DNA of 64,000 bases from Progne subis subis. Taxonomy: Eukaryota; Chordata; Aves; Passeriformes; Hirundinidae. The stretch lies in the NCBI GenBank assembly GCA_022316685.1, contig JAKJHU010000309.1, forward strand, positions 248,001 through 312,000. The letters are read 5' to 3'. Positions 48,009-61,392 of the stretch are shown piece after piece; position 1 is the first letter of the stretch, and each line of letters begins with the position of its first letter. The notes under the pieces are model-generated. The model saw only the letters and a program-made list of their open reading frames with translations, searched no databases and was not told where the DNA came from. A program made the position numbers and the translations under genes.

Positions 48009-48363
48009 AAACCTGGTGGGGAGGAACCTCATCCCCGTTCCCTCCAGCCGTGTCTGTGCAGGCACAGGAACACAGCCAGGGGAGTCACAGCTTGTGTCCC
48101 ACCTGGGGATGGCAACAAAGGTCACTTTTATGGACAAAACATTCCTCTTTCCAGAGGACTGGGTACTTACTGAAACTCACAGCAATTCTAATACTAAACT
48201 CATTTGCTAGAAATGAGTTAGAAAAAGAGTTACAGAAAAATTAAGACTTTTCTTTACACTGATGGCTTTAATTGTGCTTATTCTCCCAGACATCTGTTAA
48301 TATTTTTATAAAGAACTTGTGAAGTGTATGTGTTGTTTGAATTTTATACATTTGTGTCTATGA

Positions 48364-48369
48364 AATAAA
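48364..48369 (+). terminator. NOXO1: NOXO1 distal poly(A) signal candidate
   Basis: AATAAA in an AT-rich context (GAAATAAAATACATG), with T/G-rich sequence downstream. It lies about 340 bases from the opposing TBL3 signal. Confidence 0.5.
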
Positions 48370-48708
48370 ATACATGTAAATATCCCTGAAGCCTGCTTGC
48401 GTTTTATGCTTTAAAAAATTTGCTATTAAATTGTGCTTCTCTCCCTCTCAGGTGCTAAATTTTGGGTGGGCACAAGTGAGACCCTTGCCCTGGATCAGAC
48501 TGCCCAAGCAGGATCCCAGCTCCATGAATCCTTTAAATCCCAACTGCTTGTTGTGCCTCTGCTCTTTTATCCCAAAATAACTGCTGTTTGTGAGCATGAA
48601 AATTCAGGGTGTGAAAATGCAAACCCCAGCCTGGCCAAAGAAATGAGCTTTTCCTTTCATTCATCCCTGAGGAGATTGAATGCTAGACTTGGTTTAGAAA
48701 TAAAACCA

Positions 48709-48714
48709 TTTATT
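48709..48714 (-). terminator. TBL3: TBL3 poly(A) signal
   Basis: AATAAA on the minus strand, 83 bases after the TBL3 stop codon (48797-48799). It gives a very short 3' UTR. Confidence 0.75.
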
Positions 48715-48796
48715 ATAAAATACAAGAACTAAAAATCCAGCTGCCATCCTGGTGGGAAAAGGCTCTTTGGAAGGAGAAATTGGTGGGAGGAGGGGG

Positions 48797-51700
48797 TCAC
48801 AGAGTCCCCTGGTCCTGCTGGGCCACCTCTGCCAGCCTCATGTTGTGCCACATGAACTCGATGAAGGTGGAAGCCTGGAGCAGCCGGCTCAGCCTCTGGA
48901 AGTGGCGCTCTGCAAGGACGGAAGGGTCAGAGGCACAGGGGAGGCAGCAGAACCCAGCCTTGGGCTGTGGAGCCAGGCTGGGAGAGCTGGGAATGCCTAG
49001 CCTGGAGAAGGGAACACTCCCGGGAGATTTCCAGGGCCTAAAGGGGCTCCAGGAGAGCTGCAGAGGGGCTGGGGACAAGGGATGGAGGGACAGGACACTG
49101 GGAATGGCTCCCACTTGCCAGAGGGCAGGGCTGGATGGGAGATTGGGAATCAGGAATTGTTCCCCGGCAGTGTGGGCAGTTCCTGGCACAGGGTGCCCAT
49201 CCCTGGCAGTGTCCAAGGCCAGGCTGGATGGGGTTTGGAGCAGGCCTGGGATGGTGGAAGGTGTCCCTGCCATGGCAGAGGGTGGATTAACTGACCTGCC
49301 CCTTCCACCCCAAACCATTCCATGATCCCCGATCCAAGCCAGCACCTCCAGCCCACGCCTGTCCCCACAGCGCCTCACCCGTGTAGGGCAGCAGGGACTC
49401 CACAGCGGATTTAATTCCCGAGAACTGCAGGAGGTTGTCGGGGGCCTCGTGCTTCAGCAGCGTTTCCATGACAGCCTGGGCCTCGTGGCAGTTTCGGGAG
49501 TTGGTGTTCCACGTCACCAGGAAGGACAGCACAGCCTCTGTGGGGGAAGGAGGCCTGGCCAGGCTGGCACACAGCAGAGCCCACACTGGAAAACATCCCT
49601 GGGCTCTCACAGAGTGAGAATCCCTCAGTTCCCACACACTGACTGAGGCTCCCCATCCCTGGAAGTGTCCGAGGCCGGCTCCTGGCCTAGGGGAAGGTGT
49701 CCCTGCCCATGGCACAGGGTGGAACTGCACCATCTCCCAACCCAAACCATTCCAGGACTGTAGGATTCTAATGTCAGGTGACAAAACCTGACCTGAAAGC
49801 CTTCAGCACTTTAATCCTGCAACAAACCTTTCTGATCCTTGCGGAGCTGAACAATGTTCTCTTCCAGGTGCCTCCTCCCCTCAGGCTCCTTGAGGATGGC
49901 TGGAGGGAGAAACGAGAGCAGGGACAACGTGGGTGACGTCACTTAGGGGAAAACTGAGGCTTTCAGACTAATTACTGGATTTTGTAACCTTGAACCAGCT
50001 GGAAAAGGTGTCCAGGAAAGGAGAGAGGGCAGGAAATGCCTTCAGAGCACGCTCTGGACTCACCCTTGACCACTGTCAACACCGTGTGTGGCCGGTCCAG
50101 GGAAATGGCCAGGCCCAGAGCTTTGAGGTACCTCTTCTCATGGAGAAGGTTAGAAAGCTCCTGCTCTCTGGAAAACAAATCAGGGCCGAGAGTGAGACCA
50201 ATCTTTGGGTGGTGGAAAAAAACAAAACTACACAAAAAGCAGCAGATTTGGCAATAAGAGTTAAGAAGTCTGTGGTGCTCGACAACAAACACCTCAATTT
50301 CCTCATTCCAATACTGGGATCAGGCGGAGCTGGATGGCTCCAGGTGTGGACAGTTCCACTGCACAGTTTGCCTTTCACAGCTCTTTATGGCACAAGATCA
50401 ACTCACTTCATAATCTGCTCCTCCTGTTTAGCCTGTGCTTCTTTCTCCTCAATTTCAGTCACATCCTATTGAAAAAAAAAACTTTGTCAAATCCTGCTTT
50501 AATACAGAAGGGTTTTGATTTAGCCATCAAATGATGTGGAGACCTGTTTCTGCAGAGAAATCTCAGGCTCAAGTAATTTAAATGTTTAAATTTAAATCCA
50601 GCAATTTCCAGCTTCCCTACAAAGCTCCAAAGAAATACAGGATGGACAGAAAATACCCCAAAAACACCAAGATCCAGTTGTTGAACCAATTTCAAATGGC
50701 AGAAAAGGAAAAGAACACATGAGAAAACAAACCACTGAGACCCTGAGCTCTCCAATTACCCTGATTGTTAACCCAGGGAGGAACCAAGCCCGTGCTGTAC
50801 CTGCCACAGGGTGATGCAGGAGTCACTGGAGGCTGTCACAACCATGTCATCCTTCTTGTTGGAGTGAAGGCCCCAGATTTTATCTTCATGACCATCCAGT
50901 GTTTTCACACACTCGTTTGTTTTAATTGTCCAGAGTTTTAGGAGACCATCAGATCCACTTTTGGAAGAGAAACACAACAGCAGGAATCACTGGACAGATC
51001 CATTCTTGCTCTGTCCCACCTCGAATAGCAGATGAAATTGTCCCAACCCAATTCCTTCCAAACAGGAGCAGAGTTAACAAAAAATGTGGATGGCAAGGTG
51101 CCCCCTTAGCTTTGTCTATTTTTGTCCCAACCCAGCGATGCCACAGCAGCCACAAGGATTCCATGGAAAAACTGGAGAAGAGGAAGATTAAAATAACCTC
51201 TACAGAAATCCTGACCAGGATCTTCCTATAAATCTTTACAAGTATTCTTTGGACCCAAGGCTGTTCCCTCTTGGTGCTGATGATGAGCTCAGATATTCCC
51301 ATAATCCTGGAATCTGCCCAGATCCCTGGGCAGGCACAAACCTGCTGAGCAGCTGAGCCCCTCGGCTCACGAAGACGAGCTTCAGCACTGAGGCATCGTG
51401 GCCTTCAAAGGTCTGCAAAACAGAAAGGGAGCTCAGCAGTGCCAGAGCCGCTGCCAGGCCTTTGGAGAGCCCCAAAGGATCTGATTTACTCATAGAGACC
51501 AAAGAAATAAGCTCCAAGTTTTGGAAGGATCCTTAAGGAACCCCAAGGTTTTGCCCGGGGCAAGAGGCAAAGTTCTCATCACCTTCAGACAGCTGAAGTC
51601 CCGAAGTCCCCAAAGCTTCAGGGTGCCATCAGCCGAGGACGTGGCCAAGACCTGATCCACAGGGGAGAACTGCACGCACCAGATGCCACGTTTGTGCCCA

Positions 51701-54700
51701 GAGAAAACCCCCAGGAGGGAGCAGTCCGAGCAGGACCAGAGCTTGGCCAGCCGGTCCTGCGAGCCCGTGGCCAGCAGTTTGTCATTGGGGGACACTGCCA
51801 CGCTGTTGATGTCCTGGGGAAGCCACAAGAGGAGGAGAAAGAGGGTCAGGCCTCGGCTCTGGCCGTGGGACACGGAACAAAGGGAGACTGAAGCACTAAA
51901 AGGTGAGGTGGAGCTGTACCTTGTCATGGCCCCTCTCAGTCACCCTGGCATGGAGGGGCTCTGGACTGGAGATCAAGGCTGCTTTTGCTTTGGAAGTGAG
52001 GGATTCCGGGATGTTCCAGATCTTGATGGTGCAGTCCTGGCTGCTGGTCACTACAAAGCTTTCCTTCAGCCTGAAAGGAATGAAACCATCCAGTGCAGGG
52101 AAACAATCCAGGGGTTTCTCCTCCCCGACCGGGATCTCCACACTCAGCCACTGCTGGGATGTGGAGAAGTGCTTTCATGGCTTTCCAAGCCCTTTCATTT
52201 CAGAGCGAACTCCCCCATCCCTGGGAGTACCCGAGGCCAGGCTGGACAGTGGGAGGGGTCCCTGGATGAGATCTGCAGCCCCTTCCAGCCCAATCCATCC
52301 CATGATCCCTTCACACTCGGGCACCACAAGAAGCTGGGAGCAGGGATGAGAAGCAGCAGGGCTGGGAAGGGGACAGCACCCAGCAGGACATTCCCCTCAC
52401 TCCCTCCCTCAGTGTGTGTTACCTGGAGCAGGCGACAGCGCCCACGCCGTGGGCATGGCCCAGGCCCTGGGCCACACAGGTCACCCTGCCAGCCCTGCCC
52501 ATCCGCCACACACGGATGCTTCTGTCCTGGGGGGCAAAAGGACAGAAATGCCTGAGTTTTCTGGGAAGTCAGCACTTCCCTGTGCTTTCATCCCATCCCT
52601 GAGCCCGACTGGTGCCCGATGTTCCAGCTCGAACTTTCGTCTTTGTCACAGCAGGTGACAAGATCAGCCCCAGCACAGAGGTTCATTTCTGCTTGTATCA
52701 GTTTTATTTTTGGCTCTCTCAGGCCTCTGGGCACATTTTCCCCCATCAGTCTCACACTAACAACTTTTCTGAACTCTTAACACCAGACCAGGATGTTTGG
52801 AGAAGGGAACATCTCCTTCTGGCCAATAAAATACAACCAGCTTTCCCAGGGGCAACTGTTAAAAAGGGATAGTGGGATAATCCTTGTATTTGAGGCTTGC
52901 AGCAGAGGGATTGTATGAACATAATGCCCTTTCTGGAGTTCCAAAAATAATATAATTTTGCCCACAAGGATCACTGGGAATGAAGAGTTTCATTAAATGG
53001 AGGACAGTGACACACCTTGGCGCTGGTGACGAACATCAGGCCCTTCCTGAAAACATCCAAAGCCAGGATTGTTTCTGAACAGAAGAAATAAGAGCTGGTG
53101 GGCACAGAGCAACCAAAAACATGTCCTAAACTTGAAAAATTAAACACCCTTAATTTTATAAGCATAAATTTTTGTACCAAATTTAATTACACAAAAAAAC
53201 CCCAATCTTTAGTTAAAAATGTTTCTCCTTCCAACTCTCTATATAAAAATCAAACTAATTAATATCATTATATTTTTTTAATCAAATCTAATCTACATTT
53301 AATAATGAGATGGGACAACAGAAAGTTGAGTGAGTTAATGAGCCCAGTGCTTAATGAGCCCAGTTAATGAGATGGGGACAGGTCTGGGACACAACAGCCC
53401 CGGGCCCTATGGACTGAGCCTGTCACACACCTGCACCTTCAGCTGCAATTTAAACTGATCTCACTGCCAGGGACAGGGACAGTGGGACACATCCTCTCCC
53501 CACACATCTCCCAAACCTGCTGCAGCAAGAACTCCAGGAGTCCTCCCCACCAGAGTTCCAGGAGAAGCTGGATAAAGGAAGAGCTGCCCACGTCCCCGCC
53601 GGCCAGCGCTGTCACACACCTGTGTGGCCATACAGGATCTGGCAGTGGGACGTTGCCAGCTCAAACACTTTCAGCTGGGGGCTGTTGGTGGCCACAACAA
53701 TGTGAGAGTCACCAGGGCCCAGGAACTTCACATCCAGAACCTCCTCGTTGTACCCTGCGAGCTGCAGTGGAAACAGTCCAAGAGGGAAAAGGCAGCTGAA
53801 GGAGAAGGTGGCAATCACTGGTTTTCATTCCATACTGGGTGTAATTGCTACACACAGGAGGCATTTCTGGATAAGAAGTGGGTTCTGCTTTCTCATTCCT
53901 GTGTCGGTCTCTGGGCAACATTCTCCTGAACCAGAGGAATTCTCTGGCACCATGGAACGATTCCAGAACAGGCTGGAGCCAAGGGCGCCCCTGGGCAAAG
54001 CTCTTCAGAAGCAGAGCTGATCCTGGAGCACGGATAAAGGGAAAGGGAAGCTGAGGGCTGTCACCTGCTTCCTGAGCTGGAGGGTTTCAACATCATAGAA
54101 GACGATGTTGTGCTCCACAGACACGGTGAGGATCTCATTCCTGGCTGGAACAAACTGGCACTGGGAGAGGCTGCGCTCGCTGGGCTCCTCCTGCAGCACG
54201 AAGGGCACGGGCTGGGTGTGCACACAGGCAGCTGTGGCCACGTCCCACACCCTCAGGATGCCTGGAAAAGCAGGAGAAATCATGGCAGAGTCACTGCTTT
54301 ACACTGTGGGTGTCCAAGGAACATCATCCAAACCACACTGGGAAAAGCCACGCAGCTCCAAGGCAAGAGTGGGCAGGATCCAGCGGCTGGAAAAACCTCC
54401 GAGTTTTGCTTCCTCAGCACAAATCAAACTCATCGAGTTTGAAAACAGCAATACGTGTTTGAGTATTAAACAGATCAGACAGTGCCTGCTCCATCCTGCT
54501 CACCCACTGCTGCCCAAGGAACTCAGGAGCAGGCCCTGCTCTCCACCCAAGGCTGCTGCCACGTGGAGAACACAGCCCAGGAATAACAGCAGCGAAGTGA
54601 CTGAAGTGCCACCCTTCAGGCTCCAAAAGTGACACTCACCTTTGCTGCCAGCTGTGACAAAGTGCAGCCCTTGTTTCTTCACACCCAGCTGAGAGAAATC

Positions 54701-57235
54701 TCCCTCTTCAGGCAACAACACAGCGGCTTCCACGGTCTGCAAGAGTCAGAGAGGCACAGAACCAGAGCTGAAAACCCCTGGGAAGGGAGAGAAACCTGAT
54801 TTCACAAGGTACAGACCCTACAGAGGAAGACGACAGCCCAGAAACTACAGAGGATCTCAAAGGGAGAAACAAAAAGCATTTTCACCTCATAGACAGGGAC
54901 GGTTCTTTTGCTCTGCCTGGTCTCTAGGTCCCAGACCATGCAGATCTTGTCACGGCCTGAGCTGCAAACAAAAAGCTCGGTTTTAGTGCTAAACCTCTTC
55001 AGCTCGGGTCTGGGTGCGAATTTGGCTCTGTGGGAGCTCAACACCTCTCTGGAGAGGCCATGGGAGAGAGAGCAGCAGCATTCCCTGTGCCAGCACAGGA
55101 TATTCCCAGAAACACAGGCAGGTTGGATGGGGAATGGAGCACCCTAGGACAGTGGGAGGTGCCCCTGCCCATGACAGGGGTGGCACTGGAGGGCCTTTAA
55201 GGTCCTTTCCAAACCAAACCCCTCCGTGATTCCAATGTACCAATTCCATGTGCTGGCACCCACTGAGCACCTGCACCACCCCTTCACTCACAGAAGAACC
55301 TGCCCAGAGCCCCCAGGATCCCCCAGCCCTGCAGGAGGTGATGGAGGGAGGTCAAAGCCCTGCCAGGAGGTACCTCAGGAGGGTGTTCCCGTCTGCAAAG
55401 GCCAGCGAGGTGACAGCACTGAAGTGCCCGTCCAGCACTGCCACGCACTTGCTGGACCTCAGGTCCCAGATGCGGATCTTGTAATCGATGGAGGAGGAGA
55501 GGAGCTGCAGGCGGGAGATGTCGGGGTGGAACTCGACCAGGCTGGGCAGAAGGAGAGGGACAGGACAGGAATAAACCACCTAACCTTTAAATAGTGCACA
55601 TCCCACAGCAGGACAGATTAGATGGGCTCAGATGAGCTAGTGGGAGGTGTCCCTGCCCAGCAGTTCTGTGATTCCATGAAAATCCCTAACCAAACTCTTT
55701 CCTCTCTGGACAGAATCAGCCATAACCCTGCTCCCAAAAGCCAAGAAGAGCCCAGAATCTGCTTGCAATGGACCTTCATGTTCCATTAACTCAAGAATTC
55801 CAGCACAGGAATCCCAGCACAGCCAGGGACTGACAGACAGGACTCGTCCTTACTGTACCACTCCAGAGGATCCTTTCAGGTTGTGTGTGCAGTAGTGTTT
55901 GATCATATCCCAGACCTTTATGGTGCTGTCACAGCCACCTGGGAAGAGAAGAACACCCGGGAATGAGCTCTGGAGGAGAGAGCAGGATCCCCAGCCTGGA
56001 CACGGCTCCAAACCTCTCCTGACCCTGCCCTCGGGGGCTCATCCAGGAGCAGGAAATCCCACGGGTCACCCCAGGGATGGCTCCTACCTGTGGCCAGCAG
56101 GGTGGCCGTGGGGTCGAAGGCCATGGTGGCCACGGGCGCGGTGTGCACGGCTCGCCAGGTGCGCTCACACCTGGGCTCCCTCCAGTGCCACCGGCGCAGC
56201 AGCAGCGCCCGGCTCCCTGTCACCAGCACCTGGGGACAGCGGGAGCACCGTGAACCACGCACTCACTAACACGGTTTGGGTTTCCTGTCACTCCCCACAC
56301 GGCACAGGGAGCTGCTGGTGGAGCTCAGGCTCTGGGCAGCTCTGGGTCCGAGCCACAGGGGAGGGTCTGGGAAGGCTCCAGGGGGTTCCCGGGAAGCACA
56401 AAGGGTGTGGAATAGAACCATGGGGTATCCCCAGTTGGAAAAGATGCACAAGGATCATTGAGTCCAAGCCCTGGCCCTGCACAGAAACTCCAAAACTCCC
56501 CATTCCTGGCTTAGCCTGTCCCAGGCTGCTCACAGCCCCCAGCACAAACCCACCTCATCATCAGGGCTGAGCACGAATGCTGTGACATCCTCGTCCTCAT
56601 CCTGGGAAAACAGAAGGGAAATCCCACAGTTAAACCATCCCTGGAGAGATCTCAGAGCTCCCTTCTCCACGCGGCTCTGCTGACACCGAGCACAGCTCGG
56701 GGACCACCCAAAAACTGTGTTTGGCTCCGTTCCCACCCTCCCTGCACTCCTCGCTCCTGGGAGCTTTATATCCACAGTGAGAAAACCCTCCAGGAGCCTC
56801 GGAAAACGCTCGGGAGAGGCTGATCCCCGTCACCTGCTGGAGGCTGTGCAGGAGAGCTCCCGATTCCACATCGATGACGTTGACTTTGCTCCCACAGGGG
56901 CAGAACATGAATTTCCCATCCCGGCTTATCTGGAGAAAAGGGATCGGGAACAGGAACGTTAGAAAACAGGAGGCGCGACATTCCCAGATGTCCCTCCAGA
57001 GCCGGGATTACCTGGATTCGCCCTCCTTTGTAGAACGGCTCGATCTTCCGCGTCACGGCGTAGCTGGAAGGGAAAGAGACGAACGGAGAGGCCCCGTTAA
57101 AGCGGAGCGGCGGGGACAGAGGCAGCCCCGCCCCGCCCGGCCCCTCGCTCGCTCTCGCAACCCCAGCCCAGTCCCGCCGGTCCCTCACTTGCTCTTGAAG
57201 CGCACGGCGGCGGCGGCCGGGTCCGTGTCCGCCAT
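48797..57235 (-). CDS. TBL3: TBL3 / UTP13 homologue, WD40 protein (22 coding exons)
   Basis: TBL3 is the animal Utp13 of the UTP-B part of the nucleolar SSU processome, which assembles 18S pre-rRNA. Minus-strand exons: 57235-57189, 57063-57012, 56929-56834, 56601-56554, 56229-56088, 55938-55854, 55541-55374, 54961-54886, 54736-54640, 54261-54065, 53761-53620, 53074-53016, 52526-52423, 52070-51920, 51813-51583, 51412-51342, 50957-50801, 50465-50407, 50167-50064, 49899-49828, 49537-49379, 48909-48797. The sum is 2430 nt, 809 residues, against about 808 in human; every phase fits. It starts MADTDPAAAAVRFKSNYAV. Two arrays of WD40 repeats (for example IRIWDLRSSKCVAVLDGH and DGTLKLWGLRDFSCLK) fill residues 33-640. 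A charged linker is followed by the Utp13 C-terminal domain (about 650-800, NLLHEKRYLKALGLAISLDR). No break was seen. It is convergent with NOXO1. Confidence 0.97.
48965..49325 (+). mobile_element. CR1 LINE fragment in TBL3 intron 21
   Basis: Runs from CTGGGAGAGCTGGGAATGCC through CCTGGAGAAGGGAACACTCC to TTCCACCCCAAACCATTCCA. It is antisense to TBL3. Confidence 0.85.
49650..49772 (+). mobile_element. CR1 LINE 3' fragment in TBL3 intron 20
   Basis: Contains CCCCATCCCTGGAAGTGTCC, GTCCCTGCCCATGGCACAGG and CCCAACCCAAACCATTCCAG. Antisense to the gene. Confidence 0.8.
52210..52308 (+). mobile_element. CR1 LINE 3' fragment in TBL3 intron 13
   Basis: A short copy: CCCCATCCCTGGGAGTACCC, GAGGCCAGGCTGGACAG and CCAGCCCAATCCATCCCATG. 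Confidence 0.7.
55112..55232 (+). mobile_element. CR1 LINE 3' fragment in TBL3 intron 7
   Basis: Contains CAGGTTGGATGGGGAATGG, GACAGTGGGAGGTGCCCCTG and TTAAGGTCCTTTCCAAACCA. Confidence 0.75.
56410..56525 (-). mobile_element. CR1 LINE 3' fragment in TBL3 intron 4
   Basis: The plus strand has GAACCATGGGGTATCCCCAG and GGATCATTGAGTCCAAGCCC, the reverse complement of a CR1 3' end. Diverged. Confidence 0.5.
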
Positions 57236-57320
57236 GGCCGCGGCCCACGTGCTTCCGGTGACACTTCCGGGAAGTGAGGGAACACTTCCGTCCTCTCCAG
57301 TGACGTAACGCCAGGGCGCC
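57236..57320 (-). promoter_or_regulatory. TBL3: TBL3 promoter with ETS sites, E-box and CRE
   Basis: Just upstream of the TBL3 ATG the sequence has an E-box CACGTG (57246-57251) and ETS-type cores CTTCCGG (57252-57258), ACTTCCGG (57263-57270) and ACTTCCG (57284-57290). A CRE-like TGACGTAA follows at 57301-57308. There is no TATA box. This arrangement is common in ribosome-biogenesis genes. Confidence 0.6.
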
Positions 57321-57574
57321 ACCGGCGCCACGCGGGGCGCCTTCCGGAGAACGGGATAGAAACTGCCGGTTCCTCCGGGACAAAAACCCCCGGTTCCTCC
57401 GGGCCAGCGCGACCGCCCCGCCCGGAGCAGCTCCTGCGCTGCATCTTCTCCGCGATCCAGAGCGATCTCCAGCAGAACCGCCCCTCCCCGCCCCAAGGAA
57501 ACGACCTGCCGGGTCCCACCACACCGTCAAGCAGGACTTTTCACGCTTAGAAAGAGACATGCTCCATCTTTTAA

Positions 57575-58200
57575 GCATTTCATTTTTTATTGCACATCAA
57601 AATATAAAATCGAATCGTTTTCAGCTGTGACTCTCGTGTCGCCGTCCATCACGGCATCCCCGTGCTCTTCTCATCTCCTCCGGGGAAGGGATCGCCGTGC
57701 AAGTGTCAGCCCAGCCCACGGCGGGGCCGCGGCTCTCAGCGGCCGGGAACGGCACCTGGTGCAGGAGAACAAAGCTCTGAGAAACAGCCCCCACTCTCGG
57801 TAAAACAACCCCTCACCCCCGGTACCCGCCGGGCACGGGGCTTATGGGAACATGGGTTTCATTCCCCACACACAGCCGTGGGCAATAAGCTTAATGTTCC
57901 CGATGCTCTGGGCGCCGTTATCTCACCCGGGGCCACCAGCAGACCCTGAATGATTTTCAGACCGCGCCGGGCGCTACCGCAGCCCGCGGAGCGCCTTCCC
58001 GGGACGCTCCCTACACCCCCACCCCGCCAGCGCCATAAGCACTTCCCAGCAGAGCTTTCCAAAGGCTAAAGGCGCACGGAAGGAGGGAGATGCTGCAGAG
58101 CCCTCAGGATCACCCACCGCACCTCACCTGCCGCCGCCGCGCCGCGCTCTGAGGGCTCGGGCCGTGCGCGCCCGTTTATGCCGGGGCCCGCGCCGGCCCC
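57575..58200 (-). ncRNA. SNHG9: SNHG9-like snoRNA host transcript (candidate)
   Basis: In human the noncoding host gene SNHG9 lies divergently beside RPS2 on the TBL3 strand. The same slot here holds minus-strand signals of a small spliced transcript. These are a CpG-rich start region near 58140-58200, a good donor (GGCAG|GTGAGG, exon end 58128), and an AATAAA at 57586-57591. No protein-coding frame is credible. Inside it, stem arms GCTTAT/ATAAGC (57885-57890 with 57840-57845) follow an ACATTA H-box-like hexamer (57892-57897, minus strand). That suggests an H/ACA element, but no clear ACA box follows it. The identification rests mainly on position and is inference. Confidence 0.45.
57586..57591 (-). 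terminator. poly(A) signal of the SNHG9-like transcript
   Basis: AATAAA on the minus strand (GATGTGCAATAAAAAATG), located 350 bases upstream of the TBL3 start codon. It therefore ends a separate minus-strand transcript. Confidence 0.5.
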
Positions 58201-58279
58201 GCGCTCTGTATAATTTACCACCAATCGCTCATCCCGGCCCGAGGTGTGTTCCTCATTCAGCACGCGGGGTGGGCACTGC

Positions 58280-58350
58280 TCTCGCGAGATGCTCGCGCCC
58301 TATAAATACCGTGCGGCGCCACGGCGCGGCCTTCTACGCTGAGGGATCAC
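58280..58350 (+). promoter_or_regulatory. RPS2: RPS2 core promoter: BANP motif, TATA box, TOP start, noncoding exon 1
   Basis: TCTCGCGAGA at 58280-58289 is the palindromic element bound by BANP at CpG-island promoters. TATAAATA follows at 58301-58308. A pyrimidine start CTTCT at 58331, 30 bases downstream, fits a 5' TOP transcription start. Noncoding exon 1 would be 58331-58350, ending at GTAAGT. Confidence 0.75.
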
Positions 58351-58453
58351 GTAAGTACTGTGGGAGCCATGGCGGCGGCGCCGGACGGCGCGGCCCATCC
58401 GGCCCCATCGGCGCCCGGCGCCGTCCGCCTGATGTCCCGCTTTGTTCCAGCAA

Positions 58454-61033
<2,580 letters not shown>

Positions 61034-61049
61034 GCGGGTTTTGTACGAG

Positions 61050-61055
61050 AATAAA
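61050..61055 (+). terminator. RPS2: RPS2 poly(A) signal
   Basis: AATAAA 17 bases after the RPS2 stop, giving the very short 3' UTR typical of ribosomal protein genes. Confidence 0.9.
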
Positions 61056-61311
61056 GAGATCAGAGAACCAGGAACGCTGCTTGGTGTGATGGGGGGTTGG
61101 TGCTGGGCCATGGAATGGGCTGGGTTGGATCTTCACACTGAGGGAATTCTGAGCCAGGGCAGAGCAGCACACAGAGCGTTCTGGTGGCTCATGGAGGAGA
61201 GGGAGAGGTCCAGAGGGCAAACCCTGGTGGTGGTAGCCCCAGGTGCCTGGAGCTGGGGGCTTGCAGAGCTCTTCAAAGAACAAATACAGATCCCAACTGT
61301 ACAGATGTCTC

Positions 61312-61317
61312 TTTATT
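61312..61317 (-). terminator. NDUFB10: NDUFB10 poly(A) signal
   Basis: AATAAA on the minus strand, about 80 bases after the NDUFB10 stop codon. It is convergent with RPS2. Confidence 0.8.
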
Positions 61318-61392
61318 GTGGAGGCCGGCGGCACCAGAGGACAAGGAAACGACATGCACTTGGATACCAGCACCATGGAGGGAGGAACTGTT

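Larger units (their letters stand above)
46801..48385 (+). other. NOXO1: NOXO1 3' UTR
   Basis: The sequence from the stop to the AATAAA at 48364-48369; an earlier AATAAA is at 48003-48008. The first 780 bases are dominated by the 71-bp minisatellite. No further NOXO1 exon is needed to complete the protein. Confidence 0.6.
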
